Of a stretch of DNA of 64,000 bases, positions 42,651 to 51,682 are shown piece after piece. The translations under genes and the position numbers were made by a program. Each line of letters starts with the position of its first letter. The stretch's first letter is position 1. Source of the stretch: DATFDN01 sp963818725 (lineage in GTDB: Bacteria > Pseudomonadota > Alphaproteobacteria > Acetobacterales > Acetobacteraceae). The stretch lies in the NCBI GenBank assembly GCA_963818725.1, contig CAWFTU010000008.1, forward strand, positions 235,016 through 299,015. Reading direction: 5' to 3'. The notes beneath the pieces are model-generated. The model searched no databases and had not been told where the DNA came from. It saw only the letters and a program-made list of their open reading frames with translations.

Positions 42651-44208
42651 CTTCCGATTACCCACATTTTGGCCGTGTTCGGGCCCTTGACGGTGCCTTG
42701 CTGGATGTGACGCGCTACCTGCGACGAGGTCGCGTGGCGTGAGGCTGCGATGTCGGACGCGATGCCGAAAGCGAGCGGCAGCGGTTCGAGGGCGGGCGCT
42801 GTCAAAGGGCCATCTTGGATCGATGCTGAAGTATCGGGGTGCGCACTTGGGGACAAGCGCCTATGCGACCGATTGCGGCGGCGGCTGCATCAGCTCGAGG
42901 GGGCGATGGGCGCTCCGCTGCCGCTGGCCTGTCAGGACTGGGCGAACACGAAGGCGGCCTATCGCTTCCTCTCGAGTGAGCGGTTCGGAGAGGACGCGAT
43001 CCTGGCAGGGCACTTCCAGGCGACCGCCAGCCGCTTTGCGGCCACGGCTGGCCTGGTCCTCGTGGTCCAGGACACGACCGCGTTCAGCTTCCGCTGGGCC
43101 AAGCCGGGGACCATCGGCGCGATCGGCCGCGTGCCGATCGGGCGGGATCGTGACGGCAACCCTCGTGCCCACACGCGATGCGGGTTGTTGATGCACGCGA
43201 GCCTCGTGGTCACGCCCGAGGGGCTGCCGCTCGGCCTCGCCGCGGCCCAGTTCTGGACCCGCAAGGCGTTCAAGGGGGCAAACGAACTGAAGCGCCACGT
43301 CAACCCGACAAGGGTGCCGATCGAGGAGAAGGAGAGCATTCGCTGGCTGTCGAGCCTGGCGCAGTCCAGCGCGCTGCTCGGTGATCCGGGGCGCTGCGTC
43401 TACGTCGGCGATCGGGAGAACGACATCTACGAGTTCTTCTGCGCCGCGTGGGAGGCGGGCACGCATTTCCTCGTTCGTACCTGCGTGGATCGACTGGCGG
43501 GCGATGGACGCCGCACGGTCGCTCGCGTGATGGCCCGGGTTCCGGTTGCGGGGCAGCACCGGATCGCGGTCACGGCGGAGGACGGCAGTGTCGCCGAGGC
43601 CGTGCTCAAGCTCCGCTACAGGCGGGTGCACATCCTGCCGCCGATCGGCAAGCAGAAGCGCTACCCCGCCCTCGACCTGACGGTGATCCACGCGCGGCAG
43701 CCGCGCGGGCGCGACCGGGTCGATTGGAAGCTCGTGACCGATCTGGCCGTCACCTCACCCGAGGCGGCGCTCGAAAAGCTGCAGTGGTACGCCCAGCGCT
43801 GGAAGGTCGAGCTCTTCCACAAGATCCTGAAATCCGGCTGTCGCGTCGAGGCGGCACGGCTGCGGACTGCCGAGCGGCTGGCCAAGCTGATCGCGGTGTT
43901 CTGCATCCTCAGCTGGCGCATCTTCTGGACGACGATGATCAACAGGACCGCGCCGCATGCCCCGCCACGCTTGGCACTGACGGAGGCGGAAATCACCGCC
44001 ATCGACCGCGCGGTGCGCGACCGGCCCACCATACCCGGCGAGAAGACCCTGTCGCACTATCTCATGAAAGTCGCCTGCCTCGGCGGCTATCTCGCCCGCG
44101 CGCGGGACCCGCCACCCGGCAACGCCGTGATGTGGCGAGGTTGGTCCCGCCTCATGGACATGATGCTCGGAGCGGACCTGATGCAGGCAAAATGTGGGTA
44201 ATCGGAAG
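42651..44208 (+). mobile_element. IS4-family (IS50-like) element in cbbA (1,558 bp)
   Basis: Terminal repeats CTTCCGATTACCCACATTTT (42651) and its complement ending at 44208, with the 9-bp duplication CCTCGCACG on both sides (42642-42650, 44209-44217), as for IS50-type IS4 elements. One transposase gene reads in the same direction as the operon. Confidence 0.96.
42750..44201 (+). CDS. IS4-family transposase (Tn5-like)
   Basis: 483 aa. Tn5-type N-terminal DNA-binding region (WIDAEVSGCALGDKRLCDRL, DWANTKAAYRFLSSERF), DDE residues in VVQDTTAFSF, VYVGDRENDIYEFFCAA and the YREK-like WYAQRWKVELFHKILKSGC. The stop codon lies inside the right terminal repeat. Frame intact, ends intact, so it should be mobile. 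Confidence 0.95.
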   Translation: MSDAMPKASGSGSRAGAVKGPSWIDAEVSGCALGDKRLCDRLRRRLHQLEGAMGAPLPLACQDWANTKAAYRFLSSERFGEDAILAGHFQATASRFAATAGLVLVVQDTTAFSFRWAKPGTIGAIGRVPIGRDRDGNPRAHTRCGLLMHASLVVTPEGLPLGLAAAQFWTRKAFKGANELKRHVNPTRVPIEEKESIRWLSSLAQSSALLGDPGRCVYVGDRENDIYEFFCAAWEAGTHFLVRTCVDRLAGDGRRTVARVMARVPVAGQHRIAVTAEDGSVAEAVLKLRYRRVHILPPIGKQKRYPALDLTVIHARQPRGRDRVDWKLVTDLAVTSPEAALEKLQWYAQRWKVELFHKILKSGCRVEAARLRTAERLAKLIAVFCILSWRIFWTTMINRTAPHAPPRLALTEAEITAIDRAVRDRPTIPGEKTLSHYLMKVACLGGYLARARDPPPGNAVMWRGWSRLMDMMLGADLMQAKCG

Positions 44209-44727
44209 CCTCGCACGGCGCCTACAAGTTCAGCCGCGCGCCGACCGGCGATGTGCTCGCGATGGACGTGGTGCAGGTGATCCACGAGCGTATCCCGAAC
44301 ACCCACCTGGTGATGCACGAGTCGTCCTCGGTGCCCGAGGAGCTGCAAGAGATCTTCAACCGCTATGGCGGCGAGATGCCGCAGACCTGGGGCGTGCCGG
44401 TGCAGGAGATCCAGCGCGGCATCCGTCATGGCGTGCGCAAGGTCGACATCGACACCGACTGCCGGATCGCCATGGCGGGACAGATCCGCAAGATCGCCAC
44501 GGAACGGCGCGGCGAGTTCGATCCGCGCGCTTTCCTCAAGCCGGCCATGGCGCTGGAAGCGCTGTGTGCCCGCCGGTTCGAGGAGTTCGGCACCGCCGGC
44601 CACGCCTCCGGCATTCGGCCCCTTCCGCTCGCCGAGATGGCGCAGCGCTACCGCTCCGGCGCGCTGGGCTCCATGCCCGCGCAACGCGCCCGGGCCGCTT
44701 GACGCCAACCGCACAGGAGGAAGATCG

Positions 44728-46185
44728 ATGGCAGTGATCGCAGCGCCCCGCGCGGCCGCAGACCGTTACAAGGCGGGCGTGATGCAATACAAGCACATGG
44801 GGTATTTCGACCTCGATTACACGCCCAAGGACACGGATGTCCTGTGCTGCTTCCGGATCACGCCGCAGGACGGCGTCGATCCGGAGGAGGCGGCGGCAGC
44901 GGTTGCCGGCGAAAGCTCGACCGCGACCTGGACGGTGGTGTGGACCGACCGCCTGACCGCCTGCGAGAAGTATCGTGCCAAATGCTATCAAATCGATTCC
45001 ATGCCGGGCGCGCCCGGCCAGTACTTCGCCTATATCGCCTATGACCTCGACCTGTTCGAGCCGGGATCGATCGTCAACCTGTCGGCCTCAATCATCGGCA
45101 ACGTGTTCGGCTTCAAGCCGCTGCGCGCTCTCCGGCTCGAGGACATGCGCCTGCCCATCGCGTACGTGAAGACCTTCGACGGGCCGGCGACGGGGATCGT
45201 TGTCGAGCGCGAGCGGCTCGACAAGTTCGGCCGCCCCCTGCTCGGCGCGACGGTGAAGCCGAAGCTCGGCTTGTCCGGCCGGGGCTACGGCCGCGTCGTG
45301 TACGAGGCGCTGAAGGGCGGGCTCGATTTCACCAAGGACGATGAGAACATCAACAGCCAGCCGTTCATGCACTGGCGCGACCGCTATCTCTACTGCATGG
45401 AAGCGGTCACGCGCGCCGAGGCGATGACAGGCGAGATCAAGGGCACCTATCTCAACGTCTCGGCCGGAACCATGGAAGACATGTACGAGCGGGCGGAGTT
45501 CGCCAAGCAGCTCGGATCCGTCATCGTCATGATCGATCTGGTGGTCGGGTACACCGCCATCCAGTCCATGTCCAAATGGGCGCGGCGCAACGACATGGTG
45601 CTGCACCTGCACCGCGCCGGTCATGGCACCTACACCCGGCAGAAGTCGCACGGCGTCAGCTTCCGGGTGATCGCCAAGTGGATGCGCCTGGCCGGCGTCG
45701 ATCACATCCACGCCGGCACCGTGGTGGGCAAGCTCGAGGGCGACCCCCACACCACCAAGGGGTACTATGACGTCTGCCGCGAGGGCTATAATCCGATGCG
45801 GCTCGAAAACGGCCTGTTCTTCGACCAGGACTGGGTCAGCATGCGCAAGGTGATGCCGGTCGCCTCGGGCGGCATCCATGCCGGCCAGATGCACCAGCTG
45901 CTGCATCTTCTTGGCGAGGACTGCGTGCTGCAGTTCGGTGGCGGCACGATCGGCCATCCGATGGGCATCGGCGCGGGCGCGACCGCCAACCGGGTGGCGC
46001 TTGAGGCGGTGGTGCTGGCGCGCAACGAAGGCCGCGATATCATGGCCGAGGGTCCGGAGATCCTGGAGCGCGCGGCGCGGCACTGCCAGCCGCTCGCGCA
46101 GGCTCTCCAGGTCTGGAAGGACGTGACCTACGACTACGCCTCCACCGACACGCCCGACTTCGTCCCAACCCCGACCCCGGCCTGA
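44728..46185 (+). CDS. cbbL: RuBisCO large subunit, form I (IC type)
   Basis: 485 aa. Carboxylates RuBP. Active-site pieces: GATVKPKLGLSGRGYGR (catalytic Lys177, Lys179 by this numbering), GLDFTKDDENINSQPF with the carbamylated Lys203 and its Asp/Glu metal ligands, HLHRAGHGTYTRQKSHG (His and loop), GTVVGKLEGDP (loop 6 Lys) and LQFGGGTIGHPMG. The sequence style fits red-type (form IC/ID) enzymes and is matched by a red-type CbbX. AGGAGGAAG lies 6 nt before the ATG. The IS in cbbA upstream could be polar on this gene. Confidence 0.98.
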   Translation: MAVIAAPRAAADRYKAGVMQYKHMGYFDLDYTPKDTDVLCCFRITPQDGVDPEEAAAAVAGESSTATWTVVWTDRLTACEKYRAKCYQIDSMPGAPGQYFAYIAYDLDLFEPGSIVNLSASIIGNVFGFKPLRALRLEDMRLPIAYVKTFDGPATGIVVERERLDKFGRPLLGATVKPKLGLSGRGYGRVVYEALKGGLDFTKDDENINSQPFMHWRDRYLYCMEAVTRAEAMTGEIKGTYLNVSAGTMEDMYERAEFAKQLGSVIVMIDLVVGYTAIQSMSKWARRNDMVLHLHRAGHGTYTRQKSHGVSFRVIAKWMRLAGVDHIHAGTVVGKLEGDPHTTKGYYDVCREGYNPMRLENGLFFDQDWVSMRKVMPVASGGIHAGQMHQLLHLLGEDCVLQFGGGTIGHPMGIGAGATANRVALEAVVLARNEGRDIMAEGPEILERAARHCQPLAQALQVWKDVTYDYASTDTPDFVPTPTPA

Positions 46186-46202
46186 CCAGGAGCGCTCGAC
46201 CG

Positions 46203-46619
46203 ATGCGTCTGACCCAGGGAACGTTCAGCTTCCTCCCCGACCTCACCGACGCGCAAATCCGCGCCCAGGTCGCCTATTGCCTCGAGCGCGGATGGGCGGT
46301 GAATGTCGAGTACACGGACGACCCGCATCCAAGGAACACCTATTGGGAAATGTGGGGCTTGCCGATGTTCGATCTGAAAGACCCCGCCGGGGTGCTGCAT
46401 GAGATCGAGGAGTGCCGGAAGGTATTCCCCCGCGGCTACATCCGCGTCTCCGCTTTCGATGCGACCAGTGGCTGGGAATCGCTGCGCCTCAGCTTCATCG
46501 TGCACCGCCCGCCGGAGGAGCCGGGCTTCGACCTGGAGCGGAACGAGGCCGAGAGCCGCAGCATCCGCTACACGCTGCGCCCCTACGCCACGAACGCGCC
46601 GCGGGGCGAGCGGTACTGA
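46203..46619 (+). CDS. cbbS: RuBisCO small subunit
   Basis: 138 aa. MRLTQGTFSFLPDLTDAQIR and GWAVNVEYTDDPHPRNTYWE are typical of red-type small subunits, which also have the C-terminal extension seen here (YTLRPYATNAPRGERY) that forms the central beta-barrel of the L8S8 complex. It starts 17 nt after cbbL ends. Confidence 0.97.
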   Translation: MRLTQGTFSFLPDLTDAQIRAQVAYCLERGWAVNVEYTDDPHPRNTYWEMWGLPMFDLKDPAGVLHEIEECRKVFPRGYIRVSAFDATSGWESLRLSFIVHRPPEEPGFDLERNEAESRSIRYTLRPYATNAPRGERY

Positions 46620-46620
46620 C

Positions 46621-47562
46621 ATGTCGCTCGCCACGGCAGACTGCCGGGATGGCACGGCAGGCACCGAAGGGACGGTGGATCTCGCCCAAGAATTCGAGGA
46701 ATCGGGGCTTGGCGCGGTGCTCGATCAGCTCGATCGCGAGCTCGTCGGGCTGCGGCCGGTGAAGATGCGCATACGGGAGATCGCGGCGCTGCTGCTGGTG
46801 GACCGGATGCGCGCCAAACTCGGCCTCGGCGGCCAGGAGCCGCCGACCTTGCACATGTCGTTCACCGGCAATCCGGGCACCGGCAAGACGACAGTCGCGC
46901 TGCGGATGGCCGATATCCTGCACCGGCTGGGCTATATCCGCTCCGGCCACCTGGTCTCGGTCACGCGCGACGATCTGGTGGGACAATATATCGGCCACAC
47001 CGCCCCCAAGACGAAGGAGATCCTGAAGCGGGCCATGGGCGGCGTGCTGTTCATCGACGAGGCGTACTATCTGCATCGCCCTGAGAACGAGCGCGACTAC
47101 GGACAGGAGGCGATCGAGATCCTGCTGCAGGTGATGGAGAACCGGCGCGACGACCTGGTTGTGATCATGGCCGGCTACGCCGACCGGATGGACCGGTTCT
47201 TCTCCTCCAATCCAGGCTTCCGCTCGCGCATCGCCCATCACATCGAATTCCCCGACTACACGGAAGACGAGCTGATGGCGATCGCCGAGACCATGCTCGA
47301 TGCGCGAGGGTACAGGTTCAGTTCCGCCGCGCGGGAGACTTTCAGGCACTATCTTGATGCCCGCATGCGCCAGCCGCACTTCGCGAACGCCCGTTCGGTG
47401 CGCAACGCGCTGGATCGGGCCAGGCTGCGCCAGGCGGTGCGGCTGTTCGAGGCGCGCGGCCGCCGGCTGACCGCCGCGGATCTTTTGACCATCGAACCGC
47501 CCGAGATTCTCGCCAGCCGCGTCCTCGCGGCAGGCAATGTTCCCCGGGAGGCGCAGTCGTGA
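46621..47562 (+). CDS. cbbX: Red-type RuBisCO activase CbbX (AAA+)
   Basis: 313 aa. Removes inhibitory sugar phosphates from red-type RuBisCO by threading the large-subunit C-terminus. Walker A GNPGTGKTT at residues 83-91, Walker B GVLFIDEAYYL, sensor 1 in VIMAGYADRM, arginine-finger region NPGFRSRIAHHIEFPDY and the pore-loop segment DDLVGQYIGHTAPKTKE. It starts right after cbbS and its stop overlaps the cbbE GTG start (GTGA), so the operon once continued into cbbE. Confidence 0.97.
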   Translation: MSLATADCRDGTAGTEGTVDLAQEFEESGLGAVLDQLDRELVGLRPVKMRIREIAALLLVDRMRAKLGLGGQEPPTLHMSFTGNPGTGKTTVALRMADILHRLGYIRSGHLVSVTRDDLVGQYIGHTAPKTKEILKRAMGGVLFIDEAYYLHRPENERDYGQEAIEILLQVMENRRDDLVVIMAGYADRMDRFFSSNPGFRSRIAHHIEFPDYTEDELMAIAETMLDARGYRFSSAARETFRHYLDARMRQPHFANARSVRNALDRARLRQAVRLFEARGRRLTAADLLTIEPPEILASRVLAAGNVPREAQS

Positions 47563-47600
47563 GCGGGGACGTCCTGATCGCGCCCTCGGTCCTGTCAGCC
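47559..47600 (+). pseudogene. cbbE: 5' fragment of ribulose-phosphate 3-epimerase
   Basis: Fourteen codons (VSGDVLIAPSVLSA) matching the start of Rpe/CbbE, beginning with a GTG that overlaps the cbbX stop. The next expected residues (DFARLGEEV-like) are missing: sequence changes abruptly at 47601 and the frame stops at 47637. An internal piece of the same gene is found at 48909-49035. Confidence 0.85.
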
Positions 47601-47940
47601 CGGATTTCCCGGATGAACAGCTTTCAGCTTGTATGAAGCTTCGAGTCCAGACTGCGATCCGCAACGTGCGCAGCCCCGATGGGGGCTATCGCGACGCTCC
47701 GTCCGTTGCAGTCCAAACGGTGTTGAGCAGGAGCACCGTACCCAGCCTACTCCATGGCTGGCAGGAGACATGCGCCCCGCCGCCTCGCGGGTTGGAAAGT
47801 TGGAACGCCTCCGGTCGGCTTCCAGGTGATTTACCGTTGCAAACCGTCCGCATGAGGTCCACTGTTGCCCTCGTGAGGCCAATACGGCCGTCCATCGGGG
47901 GAATTCCGGTTAGCTAAAGTGCTAAGAGGGAGGGGCTACC
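47601..47940. other. Gene-free foreign segment inside the former cbbE
   Basis: 340 bp, no supported gene; short frames are out of context. It forms the left part of the approximately 1.3-kb insertion that carries the VioB-like gene. It has no recognisable IS end and no target duplication. GGGAGGGG before 47941 is a good ribosome site for the next gene. Confidence 0.5.
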
Positions 47941-48879
47941 ATGGCTAGTATCGCGCGGTTCGTACAGCAAGGAATAAACACGCTCGATGAGCTGAAACAG
48001 GCGCTACAGCTGGCAATGCAGCTGGAGTTCGCGACCCTTCCGCCATATCTCTGTGCGGAATGGTCGATCAATGGCGACGGCGACAATGATCCGGACAACG
48101 TCGCGGCCACAATCAACGGGATCGCCGAGCAGGAGATGTTCCACTTTGCTCTCGCGGGCAATATATTGGCTGCAATCGGGGGCGTTCCGAGCATTGCCAA
48201 CGCTGATTTCGTCCCTCGGTACCCTACCAACGTTCTCCCTGGGGGAATCGCCCAAAAGCTTCCAGTGGATCTAAAACCGCTTTCTCCTGATCAGCTGGAC
48301 GTGTTTTTGCAGATAGAATATCCGCAGTTTCCCCCGGTAGCCCTTGCCCTCGCGCAAGGGCCGGCAACGATCGGCGCGTTCTATGATACGATTTCACTGG
48401 GGCTTAACTCAGCCAATCCTGCCATCGCTCCGGACGCGCAACAGGTCAACTTCGGTGAGGTCGTCTCGATCACCAGCGTTGCCGGTGCTCAGACCGCGAT
48501 TTCTTTAATCAAGGGCGAAGGTGAGGGAACCGAGGGTTCGCCCGACGAGCCGCCGCCTGACAGCACGGCTATTGCGCACTACTACGCCTTCAAGGAAATT
48601 CGGACTGGCCACAAGCTTGTGAACGAATTGGGCAAATGGAGTTTTTCCGGCGCACCGGTGCGTTTTCCCAAAGTTTTTGAGTTCGAGCCGGCCCCAAATG
48701 GGTCAAATGCCTCTGCTGACTTCAATCAGACCCTCTCGCAACTCCTGACCGAACTGCAGACCTGTTGGACGTCGGGAGCTTTTCCTGATCTCGGAAAGAT
48801 GGGTGACCTGCAAACCAAAGGAACAGGATTGATCAAGCAGGGAATCCGCCCCGAATTCCTATGGAGCAATCCTGCCTGA
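47941..48879 (+). CDS. Ferritin-like protein of the iminophenyl-pyruvate dimer synthase (VioB-like) family
   Basis: 312 aa. The ferritin-like helical bundle is seen in LDELKQALQLAMQLEFATLP, PYLCAEWSINGDGDNDPDNV, GIAEQEMFHFALAGNILAAI and HYYAFKEIRTGHKLV, supplying Glu/His metal ligands. The family (PF12902) includes the diiron/oxidase-like part of VioB and RebD-associated proteins, and many stand-alone members of unknown substrate. Moderate GC and position between two pieces of cbbE mark it as inserted cargo. No other pigment-biosynthesis gene lies nearby, so a violacein-type role is not supported. Confidence 0.8.
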   Translation: MASIARFVQQGINTLDELKQALQLAMQLEFATLPPYLCAEWSINGDGDNDPDNVAATINGIAEQEMFHFALAGNILAAIGGVPSIANADFVPRYPTNVLPGGIAQKLPVDLKPLSPDQLDVFLQIEYPQFPPVALALAQGPATIGAFYDTISLGLNSANPAIAPDAQQVNFGEVVSITSVAGAQTAISLIKGEGEGTEGSPDEPPPDSTAIAHYYAFKEIRTGHKLVNELGKWSFSGAPVRFPKVFEFEPAPNGSNASADFNQTLSQLLTELQTCWTSGAFPDLGKMGDLQTKGTGLIKQGIRPEFLWSNPA

Positions 48880-49194
48880 CTATCGGAACGGTGCGGAGTT
48901 CTTCGCCTTCTCAAGCGGCGCATCCGGGCGCTCGGCAAGACCGCCGGCAGGGCGCTCAACCCGGCGACGCCCGAAAGCGCCGTCGAATACGTGCTGGACA
49001 AGATGGACCTTGTGCTCGTGACGACCGTCAATCCGGCTCGGCCGTATTCGGACGGCCGCCCTACCAGCGCGCGATAGGGGCGCGGCGCGGCGTAAGGCCA
49101 CCGACGCCACACACCCCGAAGCGCCATTCGGAAAGCGATGCTCGCTCGCGCCGCACGGGCGCACTAATGATTTCCCACGCTGCGGCGTCGGAGC
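48880..49194. other. Degenerate region with cbbE remnant
   Basis: 315 bp between the VioB-like gene and the MFS gene. It holds the epimerase fragment annotated separately; the rest shows no gene. Further breakpoints probably lie at about 48900 and 49036. Confidence 0.6.
48909..49035 (+). pseudogene. cbbE: Internal fragment of ribulose-phosphate 3-epimerase
   Basis: In one frame it reads LKRRIRALGKTAGRALNPAT, PESAVEYVLDKMDLVLV and TTVNP, the conserved segment just before the NPGFGGQ phosphate loop of Rpe. It breaks off at NP, one residue before the catalytic-site loop. Together with 47559-47600 it shows that a cbbE gene was destroyed by the 1.3-kb insertion plus deletion. Confidence 0.85.
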
Positions 49195-50484
49195 ATGGAG
49201 CGGGTCGGCGGCATGAGGCGCGCCACGATCATCATCGTTGTCGGTATCCTGGCCACCACCCTGGCGCAGACCGATGTGCTTGCCCGCCTGCCGCTGCAAA
49301 ACCTGCTGAAGAACGAACTGCACCTGGACCGGACCGCGAACGCGGCCTTTTTCTTCTGGGCGGGACTGGCGTGGTACCTGAAGCCCCTGGCGGGCGTGGT
49401 GACCGACGCGTTCCCGCTGTTCGGCAGCCGGCGCAAGGGCTACCTGCTGGCCGGCGCGACATTGGCGACACTGGCCTGGCTGGCGATGGGCGTCACGGCG
49501 CACAACTACGGCGCCCTGCTGCGGGTGGCCATCGTCCTCAACGTGTTCATGGTCGTGTGCAGCACGGTGATCGGGGGCTACATGGTGGAGGCGGCGCAGG
49601 CGACCGCAAGTTCCGGCCGCCTGACCGCGAGCCGCCAGTTTGTCCAGCAGGGGTGCTCGATCATCGTCGGACCGGCGGCGGGGTTCCTGGCCAGTGTCGC
49701 CTTCGGGTGGACGGCGCTGGCGTGCGGCGGCGTCATGGCGCTGCTGGTGCCGGTCACGGCGCTGCTCCTGCGGGAGCGGCGGCAGCGGCCAGCGGCGCGC
49801 GAGGTCTTGGCGAACGCCCGCGCCCAGCTCGGCGCCATCGCGACGGCGCGCACGATGTGGGCCGCGGCGGCACTGATGGCGCTGTTCTACGTCGCCCCCG
49901 GCTTCGGCACGGCGCTGTTCTACCGGCAGCAGAACGAGCTGCACCTGGACACCCACATGCAGGGGTTCCTGGGCCTGATCGGCGGCGCCTGTGGCGTCGC
50001 AGCGGCGATCGGCTACGGCGCGCTGTGCAGGCGGCTGAGCCTGCGCGCCCTGTTGGTGTTGTGCATGACGCTCGGAACCGTGGCGAACCTCGGCTATCTG
50101 TTTTACTCGTCCTGGGAGCGCGCCCAGGTGATCGACGGGCTGAACGGGTTCGGCTACACGCTGGCCGAACTGGCGCTGATGGACCTCGCGGTGCGGGCCA
50201 CGCCGGCGGGGAGCGAGGGCCTGGGCTTCGCCCTGATGCTCAGCGTGCGGAACTTCGCGCTGTTCGGCACCGACTGGTTCGGATCGACGCTGCTGGACGC
50301 CTACCACGTGTCCTTCGACTCGCTGGTGCTGGCGAACTCGGCGACGACCGCGGTGACGGTGCCGCTGGTGTTTCTACTGCCGAGGCTGGTCGTCGGGCGC
50401 CGGGACGCGGAGCGCAGCCAGGAGGCCCTGGCCGCGACGCCGGTGTCCGGCTTGTCGGACGCGAAAGAGCGCCCGCCCTGGTGA
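49195..50484 (+). CDS. MFS transporter (BT1/PucC-like fold)
   Basis: 429 aa, about 12 TM segments (for example ATIIIVVGILATTLA, MALLVPVTALLL, AALMALFYVAPGFG, TTAVTVPLVFLLP). AWYLKPLAGVVTDAFPLFGS and RRKGYLLAGAT form the loop 2-3 signature of BT1-type major-facilitator proteins. The substrate is unknown; relatives carry folates or chlorophyll-type compounds. Alternative Met at MRRATII (6 codons in). No operon partner follows in the same direction. Confidence 0.85.
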   Translation: MERVGGMRRATIIIVVGILATTLAQTDVLARLPLQNLLKNELHLDRTANAAFFFWAGLAWYLKPLAGVVTDAFPLFGSRRKGYLLAGATLATLAWLAMGVTAHNYGALLRVAIVLNVFMVVCSTVIGGYMVEAAQATASSGRLTASRQFVQQGCSIIVGPAAGFLASVAFGWTALACGGVMALLVPVTALLLRERRQRPAAREVLANARAQLGAIATARTMWAAAALMALFYVAPGFGTALFYRQQNELHLDTHMQGFLGLIGGACGVAAAIGYGALCRRLSLRALLVLCMTLGTVANLGYLFYSSWERAQVIDGLNGFGYTLAELALMDLAVRATPAGSEGLGFALMLSVRNFALFGTDWFGSTLLDAYHVSFDSLVLANSATTAVTVPLVFLLPRLVVGRRDAERSQEALAATPVSGLSDAKERPPW

Positions 50485-50490
50485 GGAGGC

Positions 50491-50787
50491 TCAGTCTGAG
50501 CCTGAACTCTTCCCCGCTTCGTGCGCGCTCGTGCCTGTCTTGCCGTTTCCGGTCGGCGCCCCGCCGGTGCTGGACGCCCCCGTGTAGGCGCCCCCATTCC
50601 CGATGGTGCTGCCGCTGCCGCCGGCGCCGAGCTTGCTCGTCGAGCCTGTGCTCAATCGCGCGCTGCCGCCTCCGCTTTGCTGGCTGGTGTCCTCGGCGCT
50701 CTGATTCGCGCCCGCGGCACTCGCGGGCTGCGTGATCGCAGCGGTCACAAGAAGTGCGGTCACAATCGCGACAATTCGGACGAGCAT
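50491..50787 (-). CDS. Small secreted Gly/Ser-rich protein
   Basis: 98 aa from the ATG at 50787 (AAGGG 8 nt upstream; an in-frame GTG lies 3 codons earlier). Signal peptide MLVRIVAIVTALLVTAAITQ with cleavage after ASA, then a low-complexity tail (SGGGSARLSTGSTSKLGAGG, SSTGGAPTGNGKTG). Probably disordered and periplasmic or extracellular. Convergent with the MFS gene (6-bp gap). No function can be assigned. Confidence 0.6.
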   Translation of the reverse strand: MLVRIVAIVTALLVTAAITQPASAAGANQSAEDTSQQSGGGSARLSTGSTSKLGAGGSGSTIGNGGAYTGASSTGGAPTGNGKTGTSAHEAGKSSGSD

Positions 50788-50923
50788 GGATGACACCCTT
50801 CCCTGTGCGGAGAAAAGTCAGTCGCACAACGAAGGTTTCCTCTCTCTCATCTCACGATAATTCGATTCCCGGTGTGAGGGTGTTCATGCTGGATCAAGAC
50901 CCAGAGGGCGAGGAAGCAAGATC

Positions 50924-51682
50924 ATGCAGAGCGATGTTCCGCGCCGAAAGCTGCTCGGCGTGCTGGCGACCTTGCCCGCGGCGGCGACCGCCTCTGCCGC
51001 AGCGCAGCCGCCGTCCCCGCAATCGAGCGCGCCGAGCAGCCAGGCTGCCCCCGCGTCACCGGCAGGGAGCGTCGTCTACCAGTTCCTGAATTCCGAGGAA
51101 GCACGCACGCTGGACGCGATCGTCGCGCGCTTGGTGCCGGCCGACGATCTCGGCCCCGGCGCGAGAGAGGCCGGTGTCACCGTCTTCATCGACCGCCAGC
51201 TCGCCGGGGCCTGGGGACATGGCTCGCAGCTTTACATGCACGGCCCGTTCGCCCAGGGCACGCCGCAGCAAGGCTATCAACTTCCGTTTACCCCGGCGCA
51301 GATGTTCCGACCGGGACTGCGGCTGTTTGACGAGCGCTGCGCAGCGACCAATCACGGCAAGCACTTCGCTGACTGCGCCGCCGATGTGCAAGACCAGGTG
51401 CTGACGGCGCTGCAGGAAGGCCATCTCGACATCGCGCCGATCCCGCCCACGGCGTTCTTCGATGCGCTGCTGGACGCCACGATGGAGGGATTCTTCTCCG
51501 ACCCGGTCTATGGCGGCAACCGCGACATGGTCGCGTGGAAGCTGATCGGCTTCCCAGGCGCCTATGACAGCTACGCGAACGAGATCGAGTTGTGGAACAT
51601 GAACTGGACACGCGCCCCGATCTCCATGGAGTCGGGCGATGTCGATCCGCATGAAGCAATGTCGATGGGGGCGCAGCGATGA
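50924..51682 (+). CDS. Gluconate 2-dehydrogenase-type subunit 3 (Tat-exported)
   Basis: 252 aa. The N-terminus PRRKLLGVLATLPAAATAS is a twin-arginine signal, which co-exports the folded flavoprotein partner. The mature part (EEARTLDAIVARLVPADDLG, GAREAGVTVFIDRQLAGAWG, DALLDATMEGFFSDPVYGGN) is the small-subunit family PF13618. First gene of a three-gene dehydrogenase operon; its stop overlaps the start of the GMC gene by 4 nt. Confidence 0.93.
   Translation: MQSDVPRRKLLGVLATLPAAATASAAAQPPSPQSSAPSSQAAPASPAGSVVYQFLNSEEARTLDAIVARLVPADDLGPGAREAGVTVFIDRQLAGAWGHGSQLYMHGPFAQGTPQQGYQLPFTPAQMFRPGLRLFDERCAATNHGKHFADCAADVQDQVLTALQEGHLDIAPIPPTAFFDALLDATMEGFFSDPVYGGNRDMVAWKLIGFPGAYDSYANEIELWNMNWTRAPISMESGDVDPHEAMSMGAQR

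Larger units (their letters stand above)
42056..44702 (+). pseudogene. cbbA: Class II fructose-bisphosphate aldolase, split by an IS4-type element
   Basis: The N-terminal part (42056-42650) has VPAFNINNMEQL, the Zn site CLHQDHGNS (His81/His84), MDGSLDEDMKTP and AVAIGTSH. The frame is then broken at 42650; the C-terminal part resumes after 44217 with GAYKFSRAPTGDVLAMDVV, PNTHLVMHESSSVP and RKVDIDTDCRIAMAGQIRK. Removing the element plus one copy of CCTCGCACG restores the frame exactly. Aldolase/SBP-aldolase function from this copy is lost unless the element excises; another aldolase elsewhere would be needed. Confidence 0.95.

Noticed and set aside
47941..48879. VioB-like gene as evidence for a violacein or indolocarbazole pathway
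   Set aside because: No tryptophan oxidase, VioA/C/D/E or related genes lie nearby; the family has many stand-alone members.
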